From the NCBI GenBank assembly GCA_025362325.1, contig JANYGO010000158.1:1-64000 (forward strand): a DNA stretch of 64,000 nt. Direction: 5' to 3'. Made by a program: the position numbers and the translations under genes. Below the pieces are notes generated by a model. The model made no database searches. It saw only the letters and a program-made list of their open reading frames with translations, and was not told the origin of the DNA. Each line of letters starts with the position of its first letter. The first letter of the stretch is position 1. This document shows, in pieces, positions 17,964-27,512 of this stretch. The stretch comes from Cyanobacteriota bacterium. Its GTDB lineage: Bacteria > Cyanobacteriota > Cyanobacteriia > Cyanobacteriales > Microcoleaceae.

Positions 17964-20399
17964 TTAGAATCGCTCACCAATCCCAAAGTGAATTTGATTG
18001 TCGCCACTGTCGTTGATACCGTAATCGATCCGGATCGGGCCTAAAGGAGATTGAATCCGCACGCCGAGACCGTAACCGTAACCGCTACCGGGCTTTCTGC
18101 GGACACCAGCCGGGTCGCCGGGGACATCTTTGCCTGTACCCAAATCAGTGCCAGCATCCAAAAATAGTGCTCCGCCGATAAACGAAATAATCGGGAAACG
18201 GTACTCAACGCTGCCTTCTAGGAAGCTGCGGCCGGCTCCCAGGTCGCCTTCGTTGTATCCGCGCACCGAGTTGGCGCCGCCCAAAGCAAAAGCTTCGTAG
18301 GGAGGCAAATCTCCGAATATGGTGCCGGCTTTAAAACTGAATGCCAGGGTTTGAGGGCCTTTTGTAAAGTTGGTGTACTTGACTGGTAGGTAAAAGTTGT
18401 AGCTGGCCCGCAGGCGGTTGAACAGGATGTTTCCGGAACCTACAGGAATAGACTGTTCGACGCCAAACCTGAGCAGGGAACCGCTAGTGGGGCGGAGGGG
18501 GTCGTTGCGCCGATCGCGCACAACACCGGCTTGCAGTGTTGTCAAGTCGTCGTTGCCAGAATTGCTAAAAGTTAACTGGTTGCCGAGTTCGTCCTCGGCT
18601 ACGCGCCTGCCCTTGCGATCGGCAGTTGAGACTCGCTGGTACTGCAAGCCGACTGAAGCAATCCACTCAGAATCGGCAAAAGGATTGCGCGACAGGGGAC
18701 GGGTAAAATTAATGCCGAGTCCGGTGCGGATGATGCGGGGTCGATCGCCATTGGGCAAGAAAACTTCATTTTTTCCACCGTCAAAAATCACGCTGATCGA
18801 TTGTCTGCTAAACGCATTCACCGTATAAGAAGTGCGGTAAGGATCGCCCGCAATCCAGGGGTCAGTAAAACTCAGATCAAACAGCGTTTGCCGTTCCCCG
18901 ATTTGTACTTCAGCCCCCAATTTCTGGTTTCTACCGAACAAGTTTTGCTGCTGGTAACTCAACGTACCGAACAAACCCGTCGCCGAGCTCAAACCCGCAC
19001 CTGCGGCTAGAGAACCAGTATTTTTCTCGATGACATTGACAATTACCCTTGCTTTGCGGGGGTCTGTTGTTCCCGGTTCCAAGGCAAGCCGCACGTCTTC
19101 AAAAATCCCCAAACCAAACACCCGCCTCAAATCCGTTTCCGCCTTGGTGCGGTTAAAGATATCTCCGGGCTTGAGTTCTACTTCGCGGGTGACGACAAAG
19201 CGACGGGTATTGCCTCGAATCGGCTGACCGGTGGCATCCGTTGGTTCTCCCTCCTTGTTCAGGAAGCGGACATCAACGGATTCGATCTGGCCTTCTGCCA
19301 CTAGCAGCGTGACAGTGCCGTCATCTGCTACTTGTGGCGCATCAGTGATTTGGCCCAAAACATAGCCATTGTCTTGATACCACGCATTAATTTTTTTCAC
19401 TCCCTCCTCAAAGCGGCGGAGGTTGAGAATTTTGCCGTATTGATCGCTAAAGCTTTGGTCAATTACGGTTTGGGGGAGCACTTGCTGGCCAGTGATTTTG
19501 ACTCCCCGCAGCACCGGGTTTGCCTGCACGATAAAAGTCACCCGCACGCCCAACGGGGTGTCTTCCGGTACTGCGCGCACGTTTCTGAAAAAGCCTGTGG
19601 CAAAAATAGCGTTGATGTCTTGTTGCAGTTGGGCGCGGTTTGTCGTGCGTCCCGGTTGGGTGCTGATGACTCGGTAAATCTCGCTTTGCAGGTCTCCCGT
19701 CGCCCCGGTGATGGTAACTTCTGCCACTAGCACTTGCGGTTCTGCCGCCCCGGCTGGTGCGGGGGCTGGTCTGGGTTGCGGTACTGCTGGGCCCGAGGGC
19801 AATGGGGGAAGGGTGTTAGTTGGCGGTCTAGCTGGGGCCGGTCTAGCTGGGGCCGGTCTGGGAGGAATTTGGGGGTTTTGGACGATCGCCCCTGATTCGT
19901 CCTGTTTCCGAGGCTCTACCGCAACCCAGGCGGGCGAAACAGCGGTCTCCGAGGGGGGGAGCGGGCTGGCAATTTGCGCGTTTGGCAGGGGATTTTGGCT
20001 GCTAGAGGCGAGGGATGGGTTGGATGCTAGCTCGGGTTTGAGTTGAAGTCCAGCAGGCGAAACCGGGGAGGCCGGTTCTGTGGCTCGGTTTGGGGGTTCG
20101 CGGTCGTTCTCTCCTCTGCCAGGGGCCGCCACTATTTTGAGGGCTTCCGCTTTGCTGTTTTTAGCTGCTTTGCGGTTTTGAGGAGGATTTTGGGTTAATT
20201 CTGGAACGGGGCGATCGGATAATTCGATCGACTCAACTGGGGGAACGGCGGCCAAAGCTTCCTCTGCTGATTCAGAGTAGGATGTTTGGCCGCTTGCCGA
20301 ATTTGATAGTCCGAATGTTGCTGAGACAGTAAGAACTGCCACCAATACAGCAGATAAGCGCATTTTTGTTAACTTTTTTGGGCAATCCACACACCACAT
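17964..20399 (-). CDS. bamA: Omp85/BamA-family outer-membrane assembly protein
   Basis: Cyanobacterial Omp85 (related to BamA and plastid Toc75) inserts beta-barrel proteins into the outer membrane. A signal peptide is clear (MRLSAVLVAVLTVSATFGLS, cleavage near SASGQT). A long low-complexity Pro/Ala region with PARPAPARP repeats (about 60-225) precedes POTRA domains (about 226-480) and a 16-strand-type barrel ending in Phe (HFGIGERF). The barrel marker VRGYNEGDLGAG is present. The ORF starts at ATG 20399, but ATG 20363 (MRLSAVL) fits the signal peptide better. It is encoded upstream of lpxC-fabZ-lpxA-lpxB, linking outer-membrane protein and lipid assembly. Confidence 0.93.
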   Translation of the reverse strand: MWCVDCPKKLTKMRLSAVLVAVLTVSATFGLSNSASGQTSYSESAEEALAAVPPVESIELSDRPVPELTQNPPQNRKAAKNSKAEALKIVAAPGRGENDREPPNRATEPASPVSPAGLQLKPELASNPSLASSSQNPLPNAQIASPLPPSETAVSPAWVAVEPRKQDESGAIVQNPQIPPRPAPARPAPARPPTNTLPPLPSGPAVPQPRPAPAPAGAAEPQVLVAEVTITGATGDLQSEIYRVISTQPGRTTNRAQLQQDINAIFATGFFRNVRAVPEDTPLGVRVTFIVQANPVLRGVKITGQQVLPQTVIDQSFSDQYGKILNLRRFEEGVKKINAWYQDNGYVLGQITDAPQVADDGTVTLLVAEGQIESVDVRFLNKEGEPTDATGQPIRGNTRRFVVTREVELKPGDIFNRTKAETDLRRVFGLGIFEDVRLALEPGTTDPRKARVIVNVIEKNTGSLAAGAGLSSATGLFGTLSYQQQNLFGRNQKLGAEVQIGERQTLFDLSFTDPWIAGDPYRTSYTVNAFSRQSISVIFDGGKNEVFLPNGDRPRIIRTGLGINFTRPLSRNPFADSEWIASVGLQYQRVSTADRKGRRVAEDELGNQLTFSNSGNDDLTTLQAGVVRDRRNDPLRPTSGSLLRFGVEQSIPVGSGNILFNRLRASYNFYLPVKYTNFTKGPQTLAFSFKAGTIFGDLPPYEAFALGGANSVRGYNEGDLGAGRSFLEGSVEYRFPIISFIGGALFLDAGTDLGTGKDVPGDPAGVRRKPGSGYGYGLGVRIQSPLGPIRIDYGINDSGDNQIHFGIGERF

Positions 20400-20550
20400 T
20401 ATTCGTCATTAGTCATTAGCCATTAGTGATTAAGTCGGTTGAATTTCGCGCTGATCCCAAAAACGGATACAAGCCCCCGACACTGATGAGGGTCGAGTCA
20501 AACATTTTAGACTAAGGTTCAAGCTCCCAGATTCAAAGCTGCAAGTAAAT

Positions 20551-20580
20551 CTCAAATCTCAAATCTCAAATCTCAAATCG
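20551..20580 (+). repeat. STRR heptamers (CAAATCT) in the bamA-purC gap
   Basis: Four consecutive CAAATCT units lie in the 275-bp gap between purC and bamA. Nothing else recognisable is in this gap. Confidence 0.75.
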
Positions 20581-20674
20581 ACTGACCGTTAATTGATGAC
20601 TGTTGACCGCTGATTGCTGACATCGAAGGTAGAAGGGTGACAAACTGTGCAATTCTAGCGCATTGTTAAGTGCT

Positions 20675-21403
20675 CTAGACTTTCTGAGCTAGAACCCGCT
20701 GGAGAACTTGCTGGTAAGCGGTTTCTACCGATCCCATGTCGCGGCGGAATCGGTCTTTGTCCATCACACGGGCGTCGGGGTCGGTTTCTGCGTTGTCCCA
20801 GAGGCGACAAGTGTCGGGACTGATTTCGTCGGCGAGAATCAGATTTTGATGTTGGTCGATACCGAATTCCAGTTTGAAGTCTACCAGGGTGATGCCGCAC
20901 TGGGTGAAAAATTCTTTGAGTATTTCGTTGATTTCACGGGCGGCGATTTCTAGTTGGTCTACTTGTTCCGGGGTAGCTAGCTGCATTAACTGCAATCTGC
21001 CGCGGGTCAACAGCGGGTCTCCCAAATCGTCGTTTTTGTAATAAAACTCCACCAGTGGCGGATTGACAATTGTGCCGAGGGCGAGTCCGGTTTGCTTGCA
21101 CAGGCTGCCGGCGGCAATGTTTCTGACGACGACTTCTAGAGGCAAGATGCGGACGCGGCAGACTCGCATTTGGTTGGGCGCGGGCGTGTCGATGAAGTGG
21201 GTGGGTATGCCTTTGGCTTCTAGCATCCGAAACAGGTGGGCGGATATGGCATTGTTGATTTCGCCTTTGCCGGCGATGCTGCCGCGTTTCTGGGCGTTAA
21301 AGGCGGTGGCGTCGTCTTTGAAGTGGGTTAGCAAAATTTCGCCCTCTTCGGTGGAGTAGAGGATTTTGGCTTTGCCTTCGTAGATTTTGCGATCGGGTGA
21401 CAT
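20675..21403 (-). CDS. purC: Phosphoribosylaminoimidazole-succinocarboxamide synthase
   Basis: PurC joins CAIR and aspartate with ATP to give SAICAR in purine synthesis. Visible family segments are KIYEGKAKILYS at the N-terminus, RNIAAGSLCKQTGL, the substrate loop LVDFKLEFG and LADEISPDTCRLWD. At 242 aa it is the usual length. The purC-Omp85 pairing upstream of the lpx genes is common in cyanobacteria as far as I know, but no functional link is evident. Confidence 0.95.
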   Translation of the reverse strand: MSPDRKIYEGKAKILYSTEEGEILLTHFKDDATAFNAQKRGSIAGKGEINNAISAHLFRMLEAKGIPTHFIDTPAPNQMRVCRVRILPLEVVVRNIAAGSLCKQTGLALGTIVNPPLVEFYYKNDDLGDPLLTRGRLQLMQLATPEQVDQLEIAAREINEILKEFFTQCGITLVDFKLEFGIDQHQNLILADEISPDTCRLWDNAETDPDARVMDKDRFRRDMGSVETAYQQVLQRVLAQKV

Positions 21404-21479
21404 GGCGATTAATAATCTAGATTAGTTGGAATTTTTACAGTAGCTCGATCGCGGATTATATCATTTTTAATTTTTTATC

Positions 21480-22870
21480 AGAAAATTGGGTTTAAAACCC
21501 CGTCCTTCGCTTGACGGCTTTATATTTACTAGCATTGCATCTGCCACTAGATATGCTAAAATAGTGAGATGCTAACCATGAATTACCGCTATCGAATCTA
21601 TCCCAGCATCACTCAAGAGCAGTCACTCAAAGAGTGGATGGATGTTTGTCGCGTTGCCTACAACTATGGGCTGCGCGAAATTAAGGATTGGTGCAATAGC
21701 CGGAAGTGCATAGTTGACAGATGCTCTATCAGTCATGAATACATCATGCCTGCCGACAGTCCTTTCCCTAGCGAAGTGAATCAGCTTAATGCTTTGCCAA
21801 GCGCTAAAAAGGTATTTCCCCGATTAGGTGAAGTACCAAGCCAAGTCTTGCAACAAGCTATTAAACAACTGCACCGAGCATGGGATGGGTTTCAAAAAGT
21901 TGGGCATGGATTTCCCAGATTTAAAAAGTTTGGACAATTCAAGTCTTTGTTGTTTCCCCAATTTAAACAGAATCCAGTGCCGGGGGTACATATTGCCTTG
22001 CCTAAGTTGGGGCCCATTCCAATTAACACGGGCAATCGCCCGATACCAAGTGGGTTTGTGGTTAAGCACGTTCGGATAATTAACAAGACTGATATTTGGT
22101 ACGAAGAATGTCAATATCCAATGCGATGTTAGTGTTCCCAACCCTATGCCTCATGGACATCCAATTGGGGTAGACGTTGGACTTTCCAAGTTTTTGGCAA
22201 CTAGCGACGGTGTTCTTGTAAAATCGCCGAAGTTCTTGAAAGTGATGCAAAGCGAGCTGAAATTGCTGCAACGCAGACTTTCTAGAAAGAAGAAGCGGTC
22301 TAAAAATTACGAGAAACAACGAATCAAAGTTGCTAGACTCCACCACACGATTGACAACACCCGTAAGGATTTTCACTTCAAACAGGCTCACGCCCTTTGC
22401 GGGGCTGGTGATATGGTCTTCGTGGAAGACTTGGATTACCGAACTCTTGCTCAAGGGATGCTTGGGAAACAGATGCTGGATGCTGGTTTTGGACAATTCC
22501 GAACTATCACCAAGTACGTGTGTTGGAAGCGTGGTAAGTTTTTTGGGGAGGTCAACGCTAGGGGGACTTCTCAAGAATGTCCTGAGTGTGGTGCAACCGT
22601 TAAAAAAGACTTGAGTGTTAGAGTACATCATTGTCAAGAATGTGGATTCATTGCCGATAGAGATGTGGCTAGTGGACAAGTAATCAGAAATAGAGGAATA
22701 GAATTAATTAGTACGGCGGGACACGTCGGAATCCAAAACGCCTATGCAGACGGTTTGCCGGGGGCTGAGGTATCTCAGTCTAGGTCAAAGTCGAAAACCC
22801 GCAAGGGAACAACTAGGAAATCTTTGAAGTAATTCAAAGAAGCTCCGTGCCTTGACAGTCGGAGTCATGT
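21480..22870 (+). mobile_element. TnpB-only IS605/IS1341-type element
   Basis: The element is delimited approximately by a left hairpin CCGTC-CTTCGCTT-GACGG (21500-21517) and a right hairpin CTCCG...CGGAG (22844-22865), which flank a tnpB and no tnpA. Elements of this class move by single-stranded DNA and rely on TnpA supplied elsewhere. The right end and the 3-prime end of tnpB normally encode the omega RNA that guides TnpB. Exact ends were not determined. Confidence 0.65.
21569..22832 (+). pseudogene. tnpB: TnpB RNA-guided nuclease of IS605/IS1341 type, frameshifted
   Basis: Two ORFs (21569-22132 and 22146-22832) form one TnpB. The first has the N-terminal MNYRYRIYPSITQEQSLKEW and the WED/REC-like region. 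The frame breaks near 22100-22108, because the expected continuation NVNIQCDVSVPNPMPHGHPI is read in another frame. The second has the RuvC parts GVDVGL (Asp), VFVEDLDY (Glu) and ADRDVASG (Asp), and the zinc finger CPECG...CQECG. All catalytic residues are retained, so only the frameshift inactivates it. The element sits between purC and the two-component genes, interrupting neither. Confidence 0.85.
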
Positions 22871-22959
22871 CACTTTCGATTGAATAATTGGCAACGACTG
22901 ATTCTGTATGGGTTTCGAGCTGACCTACAGTTGCAGTCTTTTTTTTAACCTGCATCACA

Positions 22960-23016
22960 GGGGATTTAAGCCCCCACCTTTAGGTGGATTGTTTTTAGGC
23001 TGGGGCTTAAATCCCC
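22960..23016 (+). repeat. Large inverted repeat (GGGGATTTAAGCCCC)
   Basis: The 15-bp arms GGGGATTTAAGCCCC and GGGGCTTAAATCCCC are perfect complements around a 27-base loop that includes a second small stem (CCACCTTTAGGTGG). It lies in the 440-bp gap between the TnpB element and the receiver gene. I see no gene in the rest of that gap. Confidence 0.8.
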
Positions 23017-23274
23017 TGCCTAAAAACGGGATCACTCCGAAGTCAACTGTCAACTGTCAACTGTTAATGCGATGATTGGCTCGATGGGGTCGCAAGCCTG
23101 TGCCCTTAATTCGCTGGGGCGAGTACGCCTCTAGATATATACCGCCAACGGCTGAGGCATAAATGATTCTTGACAAAGCACAATAGAGATTAGACCTGCT
23201 AGGTTCGCTATCCGTGCTGACTGAATCTCCCAAGCAGACTATCGCTTAAAAAACATCTATAAAATGGCTGATTT

Positions 23275-23706
23275 ATGGAAGACAAAAAAATTCATATCCT
23301 TTTGGTAGAAGATGATGAGGTTGATGTGATGAACGTCCGGCGAGCGTTCAAAAAAAATAACATCGTCAACCCGCTCTACATGGCTGCAAACGGATTAGAA
23401 GCTCTGGCTGTATTGCGCCAAGAAAGCAAAACAGAGCCTGCAATGCCTCAAGCGCGCCGGTTGATTTTGCTGGACTTGAATATGCCGAGAATGAACGGCA
23501 TCGAGTTTTTGCGAGAATTGCGGCTGGATGAAACTTTGAGGTCGATTCCCGTGATCGTCCTCACAACTTCTAATGAAGATAGAGAGAAGGTAGAAGCTTA
23601 TAATTTAAATGTAGCTGGCTATATTCTTAAGCCTGTCACTTTTTCTAACTTTGTGGAAGTTATGGGTACCCTCAACAGATACTGGATGCTGAGTGAATTT
23701 CCCTAA
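23275..23706 (+). CDS. Rcp1-like single-domain response regulator
   Basis: This 143-aa protein is only a receiver. It has the acidic pair in LLVEDDEVDVMNVRR, phospho-Asp in LILLDLNMPRMNG, the Thr in VIVLTTS and Lys in YILKPV. The long beta4-alpha4 region and C-terminus (VEVMGTLNRYWMLSEFP) are typical of Rcp1-type regulators that pair with bacteriophytochromes or hybrid kinases. It is 120 bp upstream of the hybrid kinase on the same strand and probably passes phosphate to or from it. Confidence 0.92.
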   Translation: MEDKKIHILLVEDDEVDVMNVRRAFKKNNIVNPLYMAANGLEALAVLRQESKTEPAMPQARRLILLDLNMPRMNGIEFLRELRLDETLRSIPVIVLTTSNEDREKVEAYNLNVAGYILKPVTFSNFVEVMGTLNRYWMLSEFP

Positions 23707-23826
23707 ATAATGGAAAATTTAAAATAAAAAGTTTCAAGGTGGCTTTTGTAATTTTTTAGCGGTGCATTTGTTTTTATTAATTTTTGTAGGTCGCAGCTTT
23801 TTCGGATTAATCCACAATTCGGTGTT

Positions 23827-26800
23827 ATGGACAAACTTATTAAAATTCTGATAGTTGATGACGATGCAGTCGATCGGATGGCGGTGAAACGCTACCTCAA
23901 GTCCGCTGGGATTTCGGTAGAAGTTACTGAAGCAGAAGACTGCGCCGAGGCCATGGCAAAACTCTCGGTCAGCAAAAATTATAGCACTGCGATCGCCCAA
24001 CTATCCAAACTAGATAAATCTCAACATTTAAGCGAGGTTGAGGAGACAGAGAAATCTCTGCTATTAAATCAGATATTTGACTGCAAATTTGACTGCGTAT
24101 TCGTCGATTACCGCTTGCCAGACGGAGACGGATTGACTTTGGTGGAAGCTGTACGGGAATCGGGGCAGAAAGTTCCCTTAATTGTACTCACCGGTCAAGG
24201 GGACGAAGAAATTGCTGTGAAATTGATGAAGGCTGGAGCTTCTGATTATATCGCTAAAGGTAAGATGTCTTCAGAGAGTTTGTCCCGCAGTTTGCACACT
24301 GCCCTTCGCGTTTACCGCGCCGAATCTGAGGCGTTTCATACCAGTCAAAAACTTAAGGAAAGCGAGGAACGCTACAGGTTAGTTGTAGAGGGAGTTAATG
24401 ACGGAATTTGGGATTGGGATTTAAGTAAAAATGATGTTTATTGGAACGATCGCCTTTTGGAATTTATCGGTTTGCCCCGAGATCAATTTGGCAGCACTAT
24501 GGATGCTCTCTACAGCCGCCTGCACCCAGAGGACAAGGACGGCATCGTCCAGGCGATCGCAGCTCACTTAGAGCAAGAAATCGACTACAATGTAGAATTC
24601 CGGCTGCTGCACTCATCCGGTGCTTACCGCTACTGCACTTCTCAGGGAAAAGCTCAGCGGAATCCCCAAGGAAAAGCGCTGCGGATGGCCGGCATCATTA
24701 GCGATATTACCGATCGCAAACAAGCCGAAGATGCCCTAGAAAGGGAACGGCAGCAACTGAAACAAATTATTACCTGCGCCCCCGTAGCAATGGCGATGTT
24801 CGATACAGAAATGCGCTATGTAGCTAACTCTAACCAATGGCTGACTCAATTTAATTTTGAGTGGCAGTCCCTGACCCACCTCAGTCATTACGAATTATTT
24901 CCAGATACACCAAATCGCTGGAAAATGTTGTATCAACAAGTGTTAAAGGGTGAGCTAGTTTCTGTGAGCGAAGATCCTTGGGAACGAGCCGACGGCTCTG
25001 TGATGTACCTGCGCTGGGCAGCTCACCCTTGGTACAATCCCGATGGCCAAGTGGGGGGAATGGTGATGGTGGCAGACAAGATTAATGAATTGGTGGAAGC
25101 GCGGGAAAGTGCCCTAGAAGCAAGCCGGGTGAAGTCGCAATTTTTGGCGAATATGAGTCACGAAATTCGCACTCCGATGAATGGGGTTTTGGGCATGGCT
25201 CAATTGCTGCTGCGCGCTCCTCTAGAACCGAAACAGCGGGAGTGCGCTCACACTATTTACCGCAGTGCTGAACATTTGCTGACCGTGATTAATGATATCC
25301 TCGATTTCTCTAAAATTGAAGCTGGAGAAATGCGGCTAGAAAAGGCTGATTTTGATTTGGATGGCTGCATTGAATCGGTGATAGAAATGGTGGCGCCTTT
25401 GGCTGAGGAAAAAGGTCTAGAATTGAATATTTTAGTTGACAGCGCGGTGCCGAGAAAGTTGGTGGGCGACTCGGGCAGATTGAAGCAAATCTTGCTAAAT
25501 TTGACGGGAAATGCCATAAAATTTACCGATGGCGGTCAAGTTTTCGTTCACGTAACTGTCAAGCGGGACAAGCAACTGGCCGATGGCAAACAATGCGCAA
25601 AATTGCTATTTTCGGTGCGGGATACTGGGATTGGAATTTCGCCGGAAGGGCAAACAAAGCTGTTTCAATCTTTTTCTCAGGTAGACGCTTCTCCGACTAG
25701 GCTGTACGGCGGCACGGGTTTGGGTTTGGCGATTTGCAAGCAGTTAGTGGAGATGATGGGCGGTGAAATTGGGGTTCGCAGTTTTCTCGGCAACGGTTCG
25801 ACTTTTTGGTTCGCTGTACCTTTGGAAAAACAGTTGCAAGTTGATCCTCAGACTACCAAACTTGCGGGTAAGAAGCTGTTAGTAGTCTCTGGAAGCGCTT
25901 TGAGGAGGGCCGCGGTACGATCGCTCGCTCAAAGTTGGGGTGCCCGCTGCGACGAGGCAGAAACTGCTGCTGAGGCTTTGACTTGGTTAAAGAATGCCCA
26001 GGGCGGGATTTCTCAGCATTCGGAGTCAGGGGAAAAATGCTGCGATGCGGTGCTTGTGGATTTGCAAATGCCGGATTTGGATGCGGAGGAATTTGGTTTG
26101 AAAGTGCGATCGCTCTCAGCAGTTGGCTTGTTAGTCGCCATGACTGCTTTGCGGGAACAGCCGAAAGCTGAAGCGCTTTGCGGTGTGGGTTTTAGCGGCT
26201 ATTTGAGCGAGCCCGTGCGGCCTTCTCGCTTGCTTGAAGCTTTGCTGACCCCGATAAATGATGACAGCTTGGAGGCAGTTAATACTTGCAAATGGCCAGG
26301 AGTTAATTCTCAATATATTACTCCCAATTCCCCCTCAGCGCTGAGAATCCTCCTGGCGGAAGACCACCCGATCAATCAACAAGTGATTGTCGAACAGTTG
26401 GCTGCTTTAGGCTATGATGCTGACTGTGCTGCTAACGGTCAAGAGGCGCTGGATTTGCTGGCACAAAAGGGCTATGATTTGGTGTTAATGGACTGTCAAA
26501 TGCCCATAGTTGACGGTTATGAAACGACGCAAAAGTTGAGGGAACGAGAAAAGGGCGATCGGCATACTTTTGTGATTGCTTTAACGGCTCACGCAATGCC
26601 GGGAGAACGAGAAAAGTGTCTGGGGGCGGGGATGGATGATTATCTCAGCAAACCTGTGGATTTAGATGCTTTGGCTACGGTGCTCAAAAAGTATGAATCC
26701 CAAAATTTTGAGTTGGAAAATAAGTATGGAGTTAAAAGCATTAATTTGGAAGATCGTCCTCAATTAGAAACAAATTCTACAGAAGTTTTGGAAAAAGCGG

Positions 26801-27255
26801 AGGTTGTGGCTGTGCCTGCACCAAGGGCGATTCCCTACCCGATAGCTTCGCCGCGCGTACTTCAAGCTTGGGAACACGCGGACTGCGACGGACTGTTCGA
26901 CAGGAGCAGATTGGAGCAACTGGGACGGGTTAATATTAAATTGCCCGATCGGCTTTTGCAAGCATTTGTGGGAAACGCACAGGCTGATGTAGCTGCTGCC
27001 AAAATTGCCGTAGAAGCTAGAGATTGGCAAGCAGTGGAATATCAAGCACACCGTCTCAAGGGAACTGCTGCTAATGTGGGAGTTGCTCTAATGTCGGATT
27101 TAGCCGCACAATTGGAGCATCAAGCGCGAGGCTTTAAATCTGAACCGCTAGCTTCGGGATTGTTAACTATTGAGGGGGTTGAGAACATATTATTGAGTTT
27201 ATCCAGTCATTTAGCCAGAGTTCAAGAATTTGTGGAAACTCGAATGTTTGGTTAA
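23827..27255 (+). CDS. Hybrid sensor histidine kinase (REC-PAS-PAS-HisKA-HATPase-REC-REC-Hpt)
   Basis: This is a complete phosphorelay on one 1142-aa cytoplasmic chain with no membrane segment. REC1 (1-155, [14 protein letters not shown]) carries an insertion of about 40 residues before its phospho-Asp region [12 protein letters not shown]. Two PAS domains follow (about 180-430). HisKA has [13 protein letters not shown] (His about 445), with N-box [17 protein letters not shown] and [13 protein letters not shown]2 (about 670-800) keeps VLVDLQMPD but has VVSGSA in place of the acidic pocket, so it is likely inactive. REC3 is normal ([23 protein letters not shown]). The C-terminal Hpt has [12 protein letters not shown] (His about 1074). 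The REC3-Hpt linker contains a dispersed DNA repeat (26824-26860) read in frame. Confidence 0.93.
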   Translation: MDKLIKILIVDDDAVDRMAVKRYLKSAGISVEVTEAEDCAEAMAKLSVSKNYSTAIAQLSKLDKSQHLSEVEETEKSLLLNQIFDCKFDCVFVDYRLPDGDGLTLVEAVRESGQKVPLIVLTGQGDEEIAVKLMKAGASDYIAKGKMSSESLSRSLHTALRVYRAESEAFHTSQKLKESEERYRLVVEGVNDGIWDWDLSKNDVYWNDRLLEFIGLPRDQFGSTMDALYSRLHPEDKDGIVQAIAAHLEQEIDYNVEFRLLHSSGAYRYCTSQGKAQRNPQGKALRMAGIISDITDRKQAEDALERERQQLKQIITCAPVAMAMFDTEMRYVANSNQWLTQFNFEWQSLTHLSHYELFPDTPNRWKMLYQQVLKGELVSVSEDPWERADGSVMYLRWAAHPWYNPDGQVGGMVMVADKINELVEARESALEASRVKSQFLANMSHEIRTPMNGVLGMAQLLLRAPLEPKQRECAHTIYRSAEHLLTVINDILDFSKIEAGEMRLEKADFDLDGCIESVIEMVAPLAEEKGLELNILVDSAVPRKLVGDSGRLKQILLNLTGNAIKFTDGGQVFVHVTVKRDKQLADGKQCAKLLFSVRDTGIGISPEGQTKLFQSFSQVDASPTRLYGGTGLGLAICKQLVEMMGGEIGVRSFLGNGSTFWFAVPLEKQLQVDPQTTKLAGKKLLVVSGSALRRAAVRSLAQSWGARCDEAETAAEALTWLKNAQGGISQHSESGEKCCDAVLVDLQMPDLDAEEFGLKVRSLSAVGLLVAMTALREQPKAEALCGVGFSGYLSEPVRPSRLLEALLTPINDDSLEAVNTCKWPGVNSQYITPNSPSALRILLAEDHPINQQVIVEQLAALGYDADCAANGQEALDLLAQKGYDLVLMDCQMPIVDGYETTQKLREREKGDRHTFVIALTAHAMPGEREKCLGAGMDDYLSKPVDLDALATVLKKYESQNFELENKYGVKSINLEDRPQLETNSTEVLEKAEVVAVPAPRAIPYPIASPRVLQAWEHADCDGLFDRSRLEQLGRVNIKLPDRLLQAFVGNAQADVAAAKIAVEARDWQAVEYQAHRLKGTAANVGVALMSDLAAQLEHQARGFKSEPLASGLLTIEGVENILLSLSSHLARVQEFVETRMFG
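26824..26860 (+). repeat. Dispersed repeat family C inside the hybrid kinase gene
   Basis: AGGGCGATTCCCTACCCGAT followed by AGCTTCGCCGCGCGTAC matches intergenic copies at 33179-33217 and 33984-34019. Here it is in frame and encodes the Pro-rich linker [12 protein letters not shown] between REC3 and Hpt. Confidence 0.75.
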
Positions 27256-27275
27256 ATATTTAAGTTGTTAGATAC

Positions 27276-27485
27276 GTCGGCGATTAGAGTTGGCGATTGA
27301 AATCGCCCCTACACAAACAATGTCCGCCTCCGCGGACTCAAGAAAATAAGGTAATTTTAACCGCACGGTCTAATTATCTTCAACCGGCGTCGGCACGTGA
27401 GTGTCTGTATAGACGCGGTTTCAACCGCCCGGTCTTCAACTGCGGAGGCACGTGAGTGTCTGTATAGACACGGTTTCAACCAGTC
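27276..27485 (+). repeat. Dispersed repeat family A, three or four units
   Basis: Units with CCCCTACACAAACAATGTCC and CGCCTCCGCGGACT are followed by two tandem copies of GCACGTGAGTGTCTGTATAG then AC(G/A)CGGTTTCAACC. They occupy most of the 257-bp gap between the hybrid kinase and the methyltransferase-like gene. Confidence 0.75.
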
Positions 27486-27512
27486 TTTTATAAAAAATCG
27501 ATGAGTTAACCT

